Below are positions 1 to 10,914 of a stretch of DNA of 64,000 nucleotides, piece after piece. This DNA comes from Maratus speciosus (taxonomy: Eukaryota > Arthropoda > Arachnida > Araneae > Salticidae). A program made the translations under genes and the position numbers. Location: positions 594,281,581 to 594,345,580 of the forward strand of contig OZ010789.1 of the NCBI GenBank assembly GCA_963932465.1, given 5' to 3'. The notes below the pieces were generated by a model. That model was not told the DNA's origin. It saw nothing but the letters and a program-made list of their open reading frames with translations, and did no database searches. Every line of letters begins with the position of its first letter. Position 1 is the first letter of the stretch.

Positions 1-69
1 TATGGCAATTCAACCTTTTTTAGAGTTGGGTTTCAAGAAAGGAGTTCTGTCAAGGTATGTTAATAATTT

Positions 70-490
70 TATGCATATTTTGTTGTAGTGTTTTATATTA
101 GTCGTTTATTGTATATTTCTAATGCACTCGGGCCTTACGAGTTTTGTACATTTTGAGATCGCTGCACAGCTACTTTGCTTAATCCAGTGATTTTTTTTTC
201 GGTTTATGAACGTGTGGCGTTCATATCTGCATTTGCTATTTGCCGCTTTAACGAGTTTCGTGCATTTTAGAGATTTCTGCACAAGTAATTTTTTGAATCC
301 AGTGATTTTTTTTTCGGTTTATGAACGCGTAAAGTTCATAGGTTCATTTATTAACAGGAGCTTTAAGGAGTTTCCTGCGTTTTTCGTATTACTGTAGAAC
401 TAGGTTGCTGTATTCAGTGATATATATATATTTCTTTTTTTTTTTTTTTTTTTTTGCATGTACGCGAAGCGTTCATTCTTCCGTAAATTT
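70..490 (-). repeat. Three diverged ~115-bp satellite units
   Basis: A phrase CAGTGATTTTTTTTT followed by TCGGTTTATGAACG recurs at 185 and 300, and a decayed version starts at 415, giving a 115-bp period. Each unit also holds a GAGTTTCGTGCATTTT-like segment and a CTGCAC segment in the same order. Read on the minus strand, the order matches the ~148-bp satellite at 58.5-60.0 kb (CACTG-GTGCAG, AACGAAATTCGTT, GAGCGC..GCGCTC, then poly-A). I infer a shorter, older relative in opposite orientation. Long T runs sit at the same place in each unit. Confidence 0.6.
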
Positions 491-1817
491 CAAATGAATT
501 GTTCAATGTTTACTCTGATATAGGTAGGTACTTTAAAAGATTGAAATGACGCGATGATATTTTCTGAAGGTTGTTGAGTTATGAAAATTTTAATCGTTAA
601 ATCATTACTCTGATTTAGGGAGGTAGTTTAAAAAATTTGCATTTTTCAATAAATGTATGTTTAAATCGTATGTTTTATTTCGAATCTCACAAAAATGAGT
701 TTTGCTGGGTAATACGTTTAATACGTCGTCATTTATAAATGTTCTATTTCCAATGATTCCAGGATGATGTTGTAAAAAACAGTCTGGCGGTAGTCAGGAA
801 ATTGGACCAATCAAATCAGTTTTCAGGTTGCAGCATTTTAGGTTGGCGTAAGTGCGGTTTTTGGTTGGAAATGTCGCCAAATCGGATGTATTGCCTGTTC
901 TGGGATTGTGGCTTATATTCTTTTACTAATTAAAATTAGTTTTTAATAAATGTAAATTATTTTTATTCATACTTTGATAGAACTTGGTGGGTGCTTTTTA
1001 TATTATCAAAAAAAAAAAAAAAGCGAAGATAACATCTATAAAACCAAGAAAATAAAATCACGATCAGCAAACATGTTAGTACGACAAACAATATTATTAC
1101 AGCCTCGAAACACCTAAAAAAAAATCCATGCTATTTTACCTTTTATTAATGAAGATAATAAATTTACTTCTTGTATCAGTTGTATAAATTCAGCAACAAA
1201 TTTATGCGTAGTGAATAAGCCTGTTAATATTGTTATATATATACTGTAAAGTCCGTTTCGCTTGAAGTAGCTGGTAAACCGAATTAGCTACAGTCATGGA
1301 TATTGTATCCAAATATGGTAAAATAACTACGCCCTTCTGGGTGATTCACCTCCTAGTCCTGATTTACAGTCAAATTCAGTAGATAAAGATCCTATCTCTT
1401 AAGTACAAGAGATACGACTATATTTTCTCTGCGAATTTTTTACGTTATTATGGATTTAGTAAGAAATGAAGTACTATGACTGCATACTGATATAATTAAT
1501 TGTCGTCTTTACTACCTAAAATACCCGTTAACATCGCAATATACCAGACTATAGAGAAGTCCCAAGACATTCGAAAATTAGAAATTAGTAAACTATATAG
1601 AATAAAAATATTTGGTTTACATAGAAATGCCTCGAAACATGTGGAATATTTGTTTATAACGCAAAAAATAAGAATATTTAGCAACAATTTTTACCAAAAG
1701 ATGAAGTTGCATTTAAGGAGACAGTTTTCATGAGTAAATTAAACTTCATTCAGAAGCAATTACTAGGACCTAAATGTTCAAATTTTTCAGCGTGACACAC
1801 ACGACTTATAGTAAGTA
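491..1817. other. Unassigned AT-rich stretch
   Basis: No gene, repeat boundary or RNA was recognised. Short open frames on both strands around 1496-1733 overlap each other and resemble no known family. They are best read as chance frames. Confidence 0.5.
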
Positions 1818-3326
1818 CACTCATGTCCAAAATTAAGGTCACAAACATAAAATCTGTCAAAACTGGTGAACAATTCACTGTGTTGCTACGAAATTTAGTA
1901 CAGATGTTTTTTACAATGGAAGAAAGAATATAGCAACATAACAGTATGGAAAAGATTTTATTTGTGAATTAAAAAACAGAGCATATCAAAAAGTGTTAAA
2001 TCATGAATCAGATATAAAGCATTTATCTCGGGAAAAGTCTGTCTAATATGGAGTGTGACCACCGTGCACTGCTATACAAGCCTGATAACGACCTCTCATA
2101 GTGTTTATGAGGGTGTCAATAAATGTTTGTGGCAACAAATCCCATTCTTCCAAAAGCTGGTTTTTAACTCCTGGCGGGTCCTGGGATGAGGGTTACGCTG
2201 TGCAATGTCTCTTCCTACATAATCCCAAACATGTTAAATAGGATTGAGGTCCGTAGATTTCGAGAGCCAATTCATACGGCGAATATCCTCTTCTTCAAGA
2301 AAATCATCAACAATGTGAGCTCTGTGTGACTTCGCATTATCGTCCATAAAGATGACGTCCGGGCCTACAGCACCCAGAACAACCTAACATAGGCTTCGAA
2401 GACCTCATCCCTAATGCTCGGCGTCCAGTCATGTGTGTCCCTTTCATTGCATCGAACAGGAGAGCCGGTTGTTGTGAAGCCGAAGACATCAGTCTTGGGC
2501 ACAACAAGAATGGGGGCGTGTTCTTTTCAGTGATGAGTCGAGATTCACCGCGCAGAGTGATTTTCATCGAATCTTCATCTGGAGAGAACATAGAGATCGC
2601 TATCAACCCTCCTACGTAAAAGAAATCGACTGATTTTGTGGCAAAGGAATCCTCTGGGGCGGCCTAATGTTGGTCAGTCTTACACCACTGCACGTCTTCG
2701 ATGCGGGTACTGTCAACGCACATCGCTAAAGCGATGAGATCCTTGAAGCCTATGTTAGGTTTTTCCGGGGGTGCTGTAGGCCCGGACTTCATCTTTATGG
2801 ACGATAATGCGAAGTCACACAGAGCTCACATTTTTTATGATTTTCTTGAAGAAGAGGATATTCGCCGTATGAATTGGCTCTCGAGGTCTACGGACTTCAG
2901 TCCTATTGAAAATGTTTGGGATGGTCTAGGAAGAGCCATTGCACAGCGTAACCCCCCTCCAGGACCCGTCAGGAGTTAAAAACCGCGCTTTCGGAAGAAT
3001 GGGCTTTGTTGCCACAAACATTTATTGACACCCTCATAAACACTATGAGAAGTCGTTGTGAGGCTTGTATAGCATTGCACGGTGGTCACACTCCATATTA
3101 GAAAGACTTTTCCCGAGATAAATGCTTTATCTCTGATTCATGATTTAACACTTTTTGATATGCCCTGTTTCTTAATTCACAAATAAAATCTTTTCCATAT
3201 TGTTATGTTGCTATATTCTTTCTTCCATTGTAATAAACATCTGTACCAAATTTCGTGTCAACACACTGAACAGTTCATCAGTTTTCACAGATTTTATGTT
3301 TGTGACCTTAATTTTGGACATGAGTG
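1818..3326. mobile_element. Palindromic (foldback) Tc1-like element with 592-bp arms
   Basis: Both ends read CACTCATGTCCAAAATTAAG going inward and are bordered by TA (1816-1817 and 3327-3328), the Tc1/mariner target duplication. The left arm (1818-2409) is the reverse complement of the right arm (about 2734-3326) with scattered differences. Ordinary Tc1 elements have terminal repeats of tens to a few hundred bases flanking a ~340-codon gene. Here the arms include the 3' half of the transposase gene, so the element is an inverted duplication of its own 3' half around a 324-bp centre. The N-terminal DNA-binding half is absent. The flanking TA on both sides suggests it moved as a unit, mobilised in trans. 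Confidence 0.85.
2412..3101 (+). pseudogene. Tc1 transposase (DD34E), C-terminal half, broken
   Basis: Translation recovers the catalytic part of a Tc1 transposase in pieces. ARRPVMCVPFIAS starts near 2414. FSDESRF near 2525, with the first catalytic Asp, needs a frame change. GGLMLVSLTPLHVFDAGTVN lies near 2660-2720. FIFMDDNAKSHRAH (second Asp) lies near 2792, and DFSPIENVWD (catalytic Glu) near 2897. Thirty-four residues separate the second Asp from the Glu, giving DD34E. A further frame change near 2965 leads to a C-terminus ending LHGGHTPY at a stop at 3101. At least two frameshifts and internal stops make it inactive. The helix-turn-helix half is missing, since the left side of the element is an inverted copy of this gene's end. 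Confidence 0.85.
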
Positions 3327-4750
3327 TATATCTGTAATCTTATAAATACTACTCGGCACATCATTGATAAGAATTTCAGAGGGAATCTGTAAAACACGGT
3401 GTTCTGTAGCAACTTTCAAATGGACCAATGACATAGACAATCTGTGCACTCGTGTGTCTTCAAGTAGCCTCATAAGTCGCAATATATAACAACTGGAAAT
3501 GATAGAGGCTATGTGAACAGAAAAAAGTGGGTCATATCAAAGTTCTCTGCAATATTCGACATAGTAAATTCTGTGACAGAAGCAGAAGTAATCGGAGGTT
3601 CTTCATCCTGCATAATTTTTATTGAATGGCGTGTCTCCTGCACAAGAGCTTGCACTTGCTTTCAACGGATGACTTTCATATTTAAAAGTGCTGTATATCA
3701 CTCGCATTCACAAAACTGTATCAAATGAATATCTCTTGATTTCCTAAAAAAAGGACAAACAAAGAAATAAGTTAAAAAAACGCACCGTACTGGCAGTGTT
3801 ATATCATGAACAGGTTTATTCCTCAATGCATTTCGTTCCTCTTTTGTCCATATGTTGCAATTTTGTATGTCTCACTTAAAAAAAACTGCTCCTGGTCTAC
3901 CCATCAAATATTTAAATGTTAATCTTCATCCACTTCTTTTGCAACAAAACAATTTACTAAATTCTGACGTGTGAAAATGAGCTTATACCAGTTATTGCAG
4001 TTGTTAAATTTTATCCGGATATCACTTAATAATCAACTTAAGAGACTGCGGCACACATACGAAAATCCATTACGTCGAAAACAGCACGTGAAATGCGTAA
4101 GCCATGTGCTGAGGATGTTGATTGTGTATATAAACTATGCTCCGTCTCTTTACGACTGAAGCATATGTTTGGGTTCCCCGGTCTATTGGACAATCTTCCA
4201 GTTAATTCGTTTTCCGGATTACTTTTATCATAAGTATGAATGATGCAAAGGGATGGAATTTTCCTACTTTTAACGTCCCTCCTTGTACGTCAAACTTATT
4301 CAAAATTTGGTAATTCTGCATTTTTAAAAAACAGCTGAACTGATAAAGCGCTTCAAACAAAGATAACATGTCTACTTACAACAGCTACAATTCAATACGT
4401 ATGGAAATTCCTTTTAATCACTTCTACGTTTGCCCCGAGATAAGTCGGAACTATAAGCACTGTTTCCCTATACCTGTCGCCGGTGAAGTTGTTAAATCAA
4501 CTTCATAAATCTTAGTAAAAATATTTGAAAATAAACTCTCCTTACTACGGAATCTGAATAACAATTTTCTTTCCGATGATTCACAATGAACTCTCCATAT
4601 ACCAGTATATCGCATGGTATCATGTTTCGGCGTTGTACGATAGCGCTATCTGTTGGTAAAATATGTAAATTGTAAAACCTTTTTTTTAAAAATTAGGAAC
4701 GAAAATTCGAGATGTTTCAAGCATTTATGGAAAACCGAATCTTTCTGTTG
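3327..4750. other. Mostly unassigned; small transposon-protein fragment at 4430-4490
   Basis: On the minus strand 4430-4490 encodes TGDRYRETVLIVPTYLGA. The same segment (TGDGYRETVLLPPTYLGA) occurs in the degenerate gene at 45.0-46.3 kb. Another decayed copy of that transposon family therefore probably lies here, but I cannot follow it further. Overlapping short frames at 3294-3482, 3513-3728 and 3971-4159 are not recognisable. Confidence 0.4.
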
Positions 4751-4752
4751 TA

Positions 4753-5812
4753 CAGTCGTGGAAAAAAAAGTAAACACACCCTACTAACTCCTCAACAAAT
4801 TATCGTAGAAGACAGTTACTGGTACCGAACGATTGGAAATAAAGTCTACTTTTAAATGATATAGATAAAATTTGCTTAGGGGTCATCTACATATTAAAAC
4901 GAACCATAACTTTGCTTTTTTTCAATAGCAGTAGACAATTCTGACAGTATAAATGAACTCTACACCCTTCAATTAGTCTAAAAACAAATTTTTATGCAAT
5001 TCATACCATAAGTTTTTAAGAAATTAATTATTTTAAAACGAGCGTAATTTAAGGGCTGTATCCAAATTGAAGTTCCGTACTCGATTATTAACCGAGAGAG
5101 CTCCCTTCTTGATCAAGGCACATTAAGCAGTCAATTAAGCCTGTTAGATTACAGGATAGCATAAGAAATTTCAAAATATTTAGTCACTTCTATCATAGAC
5201 GGCCCATTAAGCCATCATTTTGCCGTTTTTTAAGCATAATTTGAAAACTACTTGGAAGAAAAATGTGAAATTTTGGATTTCCATAAAGCAGGACTTAATA
5301 AATCTGAATCCATCAAAAAAATTGTAGGTTGCAATTCATAATATTTTTCAATATTAATTTCATACTTCATAATTCATATCAGAAAATTATAAAAATTGCA
5401 AATTCATCGTATTTATGTTTGGGTATATTAGTATTATTGCTTCACAAAAAATTTAAATATTAGGATTACAATTTCAGAAGTTATAAATAAAAATATGAAA
5501 ATGTAATTTAACATTAGAATCACTAAATTTTGAATGTTTATAATTCAAAAACTTATCATTCAAATGACTTGAAATTTGGTGTATAGGCATAGATTGAACC
5601 AAAGATTTGAAATATCTCATTAAAATTGGGTATTGCTATTGAAAAAAATTAAGTTTGGATTCGTTTTAATATTTAGATGGCCCCCTAAGCAAATTTTATA
5701 TAGGTCGTTTAAAAGTACACTTTATTTCCAATCGTTCGATACCAGTAACTTTCGTCTACGATAATTTGTTGAGGAGTTAGTAGGGGGTGTTTACTTTTTT
5801 TTCCCACGACTG
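4753..5812. mobile_element. TA-flanked MITE, copy 1 (CAGTCGTGG family)
   Basis: Both ends read CAGTCGTGGRAAAAAAAGTA going inward and are bordered by TA (4751-4752, 5813-5814). The inverted terminal repeats run about 180 bp, through TTATCGTAGA, GAACGATTGGAAATAAAG and TTTGCTTAGGGG. The 1060-bp element has no coding capacity. The TA borders and CAGT start place it with non-autonomous Tc1/mariner elements. Other copies lie at 47064-48116 and 51004-53143. Confidence 0.85.
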
Positions 5813-5814
5813 TA

Positions 5815-7073
5815 CATCGTTCACTATGTACTAAATTTCCAATGGTAATACGACAGAATATTAGATCAACTCCTATTATTCCCAAACCACGAGTCAGGTC
5901 ATGTTCAGTTTCTCCTGATGGATGCAAGACTTTACTTGCAACCTAACTCGATTCCAACAAGATATTTTTCGTCCTCCGTATTCCTAACCGAACCCGAAAT
6001 GCTTCAAACCAAGCCGACCCTAAACCGCCAATCAGTAAAAGTTAATCCACAATTTAATGTAGTTATGGAAAATGGTATATGATCATACATTCAATATAAA
6101 TTTTTCCTTTTATGTTGAAATATAAACAGGTAACAAGCCATCAATATATTAAATGTGTAGATTTTTATCTGAAAGAATATTTTAAAAACTATTTCGTAAA
6201 ATCGGTTTAACTCGAACCCAATCCTCAGGAAACACAAATCAATCGGAAATCGACTCGAACGTGAAAATGCTATTTTACTCAGCACGACTTGCAAAGGAAA
6301 AGATTGCGAACTCAACCCAACCCGGACGGACCTTAAATCCAAAAGTCAAAGTTATTTCCGCCACAACATTTGAATTTTGACGCCGCGCCGAAGGGGTGTG
6401 TGTGCGGGGAGGGGGTATGCCCGATCCCTCTTCTAGTACCAAATGGTTTTCTCAAAACTTTATATCGGTCTTTAGATTTCTATTCAACTTTCAATTATAC
6501 ATTTTCAGCTCTGTATTTGAATTGGTATATACATAAGTAAAAAAATAATATTCATTTTAATGTTAATATTAATGCTGTTAATCTGACAATTTTTGCTCTA
6601 AAACATGTTCGTTGAACATGGAATTGTTTACTTGATATTTAATAGAACGCAAAAAGCTCTATTCCGGGTTCAGAAAACACTGATTAATACATCATAAAAA
6701 ACAGTGGTGATCATTTTCAAAAATGAGTAATTTTATAAATGCTTCTTTAAATATCGAAAATGTATTATTTTCTTTTTAAAGAACGCTTGTTGGAATTGTT
6801 AGTAACTCGAAAAAATTTAATGTATGTTTTCCTTTAATTATTAAGAAACTGCTGTTTATTTTTTCTTTTACAACTTTCTTCTTTCTTTTTATAAACGTTT
6901 TACTCTAAACAGGGCTTTTAAAAGTGTCAATCAGGTCATCAGATTGCTTTTAGTAGTTATCAGCAGTATAAAATAAAGTATTTGGAGCTATTCCAAGACA
7001 AAATAACATGATTTGGATATTTCTGGAGCAATTTGTTTCGACATTTTTGTCTTCGATTACCTGATCCTTTCAA
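5815..7073. other. Unassigned stretch
   Basis: AT-rich, with a slightly GC-richer patch near 6230-6430 that includes an 83-codon minus-strand frame (6091-6342). The frame has no recognisable motif. No repeat boundary was seen. Confidence 0.4.
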
Positions 7074-7694
7074 CCCATGTGAGCCTGAATTTTTGTTTTC
7101 TTAAATTTGTTAGTAAAATCACTTTAAGATGTTGCAAAATTAACAAGAAAAATACTGAAAAAAAAATACGCTAAAATTTTTTTGTAGTTATTTGGTGAAA
7201 TCTAAACGTACTAAATATGGCATTATGCATAATATTTGAAATAGTATAATATGCATAATTATACAGGGTGCAAAGGAAAGTCCCTTTAATTTAAAAATAC
7301 TTGCGAACGGAGAGAGCTACAGATATGCAAGTGAGGTAATGGTATAGTAAAGAGACTACGCCCTACTTAATGCAAATGACAGCAGCGCCACTAGTGGCGA
7401 AATTTGGAAGATAACTATTGAAAATCGTAAACGAAAAGAGATATAGCAAAATTTCCAATTAGAAAAGTTTTATAGCATCAGTTAATCAGTATGAAACGAC
7501 ATTTGGTTCACACGGATAAGATAAATCGTCGTCTGTATACCCAAAAATGTCTGAAATCGATGAGCGACAATTTTACTTCGCATATTCACATTCCGAAAAT
7601 GTAGCAGTGTACAATTTCAGATTGTTGTGACGTTGTACTGTGCTGTAATGTCTGTAAAAATTTAATTTCCAATGCATATAAAATTTTAGATTAA

Positions 7695-8108
7695 CCCTTT
7701 CAGGAGCAGACGTGTTATGTACGTAAACTGATGAAATAATTTACTGACACCAGAATATTCAAACGAATTTCTTAGAAAATAAAAACCCGCTAATTTTCAC
7801 TTTCATTACAAAAGCAAAATTTTATTAAGATATTATTGCTGCCATTTGTTAGTTTTGGAATTAAAATTAGGTGACTAGACGGTCTAGCCACCGCCCTTTA
7901 ACACTAGAACCGCCATAGCGGTCATTTTGACCGTTACCAAATACAAATATTTTGATTATCACCAGAAATTTCTTTCTAAAATATGTTTAAAATGTACCTC
8001 GGATAAATAAGTTAAATAAATATGTTAAGTACTTTCAATTAAAATTTCCGGTGTAAAATATTTTTATAACGCTTCAGTAAAGTTTCCGGCGGTTCTAGTG
8101 TTAAAGGG
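7695..8108. mobile_element. TTAA-flanked element nested in the foldback
   Basis: Starts CCCTTTCAGG after TTAA (7691-7694) and ends AAAGGG before TTAA (8109-8112). The matching CCCTTT/AAAGGG ends and TTAA borders suggest a piggyBac-type MITE. It is split near its right end by the smaller 7902-8100 element. Removing that restores CCCTTTAAAGGG at the end. Confidence 0.6.
7902..8100. mobile_element. 199-bp piggyBac-type MITE, perfect 13-bp TIRs
   Basis: The ends are CACTAGAACCGCC and GGCGGTTCTAGTG, perfect inverted repeats. TTAA lies immediately outside each (7898-7901, 8101-8104). The left subterminal sequence has the palindrome CCGCCATAGCGG-like and CATTTTGACCG. There is no coding capacity. 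TTAA duplication is the hallmark of piggyBac transposition. It is the innermost and hence youngest layer of this nest. Confidence 0.85.
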
Positions 8109-9172
8109 TTAAATCTATGTCGTCGTATTGAAGAGGATAGCAATAGATATTCCATGCTGAGAAATGTGGTATGTAGAATTATTCCCACGAATGAAAACGT
8201 GCATCGTGAGCAATGGCGAACTTTTCGAACATACTGATTGTTAACTTTTTAACACTGCGAGATAGTTAGTTTTTTTTTTTTCGTTTTTTTGTGTGATATT
8301 ATGAATTTTTTTCTTTTTTTGTGTGATATTATGAAAATATATTGAGATAAGCACGTATTTATACCATACATTGTGCGTATTTCTTCATACGTCTGGCTAT
8401 TCCATTCAAACGTTTACACAAAATAGAATGCATCGATTTCGGACATTTTTGGGTATACAGACGTAGATTTATCTTATCCATGTAAATCAAATGTTGTTTT
8501 ATACTAATTAATTGATGCTCTAAAACTTTCTAACTGGAAATTTTGCTCTATGTCTTTTCGTTTTCGATTTGCAATGGTTATCTTCCAAATTTCGCCACTA
8601 GGGGCGCTGTCGTCGTTTGCATTAAATCGAGCTTAGTTACTTTACTATACTGTTACCTTACTCCCATAACTGTAGCTCTCTCCGTTCGCAAGTATTTGCA
8701 GATTAAAAGACTTTCCTTTGCACCCTGTATGTGTTGTCGAAATTCATATAAAATAAGCTTTTAAATTGTATATTATGTAAGATAATTAGTATTTTTATAA
8801 ATTACAAAAAAAAATAATGACATTATAAGTATTAGTAATAATAAACTAAGAATAACAGTTATAATTTACAATTTGTTTCATAATCATCTTGAAAAGTACT
8901 TTTCATTAAAAAACAGCCCCGGAATGGCTAATAAAGATATATACTGATTCATGCCCAGGGCCCTATATTTTGTACGTTACAAAAATGCATAAGAATTAGG
9001 CTTGTACATACAACTTCGCAATTTTAAAAATATACGTATTTCAAAGAAGTATACAGTCTAACATTATGACTTAATTATTTGGCTAATTGGTAAAAAAACA
9101 CAAATAAAGTTACTTTTTACATTTCACCATCTAGAAAAATGAAAAATCTATAAATTTCGAAAAAAACACACA

Positions 9173-9407
9173 GCACGGGTGGCCGAGAGGTTCTGCTCTC
9201 GAAGCTGGTAGACGACAGGTGCTTGGTTGATTCCAATCGCGCCCGTCGCCTAATCGTTCAGAGTTTTCGTGGTTTTTTTTTTTTACCTTGGTTTTCCAAG
9301 CTTAAATACGGGTTAAGTTTCCTTAGAAAGACCCCCATGGAGGGCACTCACCCCCTTAGGACCTATATCCCTAGTGCTGACAATTGATCGTCAAGAATAC
9401 AACCAAC
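9173..9407 (+). repeat. tRNA-derived SINE
   Basis: The 5' part resembles a class II tRNA (Leu/Ser-like): GCACGGGTGGCCGAGAGG holds a good A box (TGGCCGAGAGG), and GGTTGATTCCAATC is a B box with one base missing. The 3' strand GCCCGTCGC can pair with the start. An unrelated ~155-bp tail follows (TGGTTTTCCAAGC, CCCCCATGGAGGG, GTGCTGACAATTGATCGTC). Both sides carry CGAAAAAAMCM (9158-9169, 9408-9418), an ~11-bp target duplication. The related element at 49.4 kb has only one such stretch, supporting insertion. Confidence 0.75.
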
Positions 9408-9588
9408 CGAAAAAACCCTACATTTTAAGCAAATAAATATCCATCTTTTGGTGTCATCTTTTGGTAGCAGATAAAGACATTTATAGATAATTATTTCATA
9501 TAGTTTTCATGATATAAAGAAAAAGAAAATTATACAAGTTTATTAAAATTCAAAGCGTCCCAAAAATGGGATGCTAGGCATAAATGGG

Positions 9589-10140
9589 TTAAAATTGGTT
9601 AATGTTATTCCATAATCTTGAAAGTTTTGAAACAAGGAAAGTGGAAATCGTGTAATGAATGTTGTGATCAAATGGTAAATATATGTATATATCTATATAT
9701 ACCAATATTAAATGTTCTGAGGACAAGAATTAAACACTAAATGTAAAAATACAAATAAAGCCTTGGTGCAAGAATATTAAGAAGCAGAAAAACAACGTTT
9801 AAAAATGCACAAATAATACATAAACAGCTGTTTCGAATCTACTAGCGAGATTCATCTTCAGTGCAAGATAAAGCAAGACAAAGAGTGCCAGAAAAATCAA
9901 GGAAGGGCAAAATGACAGAGACGTATACACCCGATGCGGGTAGCGAATGCGCCATAAACAACCAATGGGAGAGATGAAGATCACTCTCAGAAATAAAACT
10001 CTCAATTTTGACGATTCAGCAATCCTCGAGCTATATTTCGTTGTTTTTGACAATAATTTCGTATCAAAATCACGTGACTTTAATGACACGTAAACTCTCA
10101 AATATTTGACGAAAGTGTTTCTTCACTCACGGCCAAACTC
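9589..10140. other. Repeat-rich stretch with PLE-like 3' motif
   Basis: The minus strand at 9831-9861 reads CTGAAGA, a hairpin (GAATCT..AGATTC) and then GAAA, followed by AAACAGCTGTTT. The segment 9930-10140 resembles the reverse complement of about 11090-11280 (ATCACTCTCAGAAAT, TTTCGTTGTTTTTGAC, TTCTTCACT), so it is one arm of a diverged inverted repeat. The 100-codon minus-strand frame 9799-10101 lies across these and has no known domain. Confidence 0.4.
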
Positions 10141-10171
10141 AATGCATTTTAAGGAAACCGTACCTCCTCAA

Positions 10172-10253
10172 ATCCTGTGACTTTAGCAAGCAGATATAAT
10201 ATCTGCTTGCTAAAGTCGCAGGATACAAGCAAATATCTGAGATATTTGCTTGT
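10172..10253. repeat. Two abutting palindromes
   Basis: Palindrome 1 has arms 10172-10197 and 10199-10224 (26 bp, one mismatch, one-base centre; core GACTTTAGCAAGCAGATAT). Palindrome 2 has arms 10225-10238 and 10240-10253 (14 bp perfect, one-base centre; ACAAGCAAATATCT). They touch without a gap and share CAAGCARATAT. Each could form a near-loopless hairpin or cruciform. Confidence 0.9.
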
Positions 10254-10914
10254 TTATGTTATTCCTGTCATAATTTTTTTTTTAATTGCACTTTTTAGCG
10301 CTTTTCAGAAAATGCTGAAATACAGGTAGTTATTGTTTTTGCATTAGTTATTTTTTTAGCTCTTAAATTTTTTTAAGAATGTTTATTATTATTATGATTA
10401 TTTTACTTTGCTCGCTATGGTTTAATTCGAAAAGAATAAATTTCCTGTGTTTTACAAAATCGTTTAAAAAGAAAATTTGGTCAATAAAGTTTTAAAATTC
10501 CAAGATCTCTTTTTCATTTAAGAAATATATTCATATAACTATCAAATTAAATATGCATAATTGATCCCTCTCCCTTCTCTTCTGTTAACAGTAAAGTGTT
10601 AAAATCTCAACCACATACTCAAATTGATAAAATCTCCCCCACATGCACTTTAAAATTCGTTATTTCTGAGCAACAAATTAACCAGACCATATTTTAATCA
10701 TTCATCGAGCAAAGAAAATTTCCCTAATAAATTATATTAATCAAGCCATATTATAATTATTCATATTAACCATAGGAAATAATAATAATAAATTAGCCTT
10801 ACTAATTAAAACTTGCAAGAATTATAAGTATAACAACATCGATAATATTACAATCAACCTTATAAAAATATAAATATACAGTAGAATCCATTACATGCAT
10901 CTAAAATCATACCC
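10254..10914. other. Unassigned AT-rich stretch
   Basis: No gene or repeat boundary recognised. Confidence 0.5.

Larger units (their letters stand above)
7264..8727. mobile_element. TA-flanked foldback element (CAGGGTGCAAAGGAAAGTC)
   Basis: Arms of about 299 bp (7264-7562 and 8431-8727) are inverted copies, starting CAGGGTGCAAAGGAAAGTC at both ends with TA on each side (7262-7263, 8728-8729). Shared inner landmarks include CGAACGGAGAGAGCTACAG, TTCGCCACTAGKGGCG and TCTGTATACCCAAAAATGTC. The centre carries a second, TTAA-flanked element. The 73-codon frame at 8543-8764 lies in the right arm and is not a gene. Borders fit a Tc1/mariner-type non-autonomous element. Confidence 0.85.
7074..9588. 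mobile_element. TTAA-type element copy A, interrupted by two insertions
   Basis: The right end is TAGGCATAAATGGG followed by TTAA (9589-9592). The left end is CCCATGTGAGCCTGAA after a degraded TTAA-like site (TCAA). The body matches the intact copy at 48793-49624, for example TAAAATCACTTTAA, TATGCATAAT, ATAAAATAAGCTTTTAAATT and the GCGTCCCAAAAAT end. The match is broken only by the foldback element at 7264-8727 and the SINE at 9173-9407. TTAA borders and short terminal repeats fit a piggyBac-type non-autonomous element. Confidence 0.75.

Noticed and set aside
9799..10101. 100-codon minus-strand frame
   Set aside because: Runs across two unrelated repeat pieces and shows no recognisable domain.
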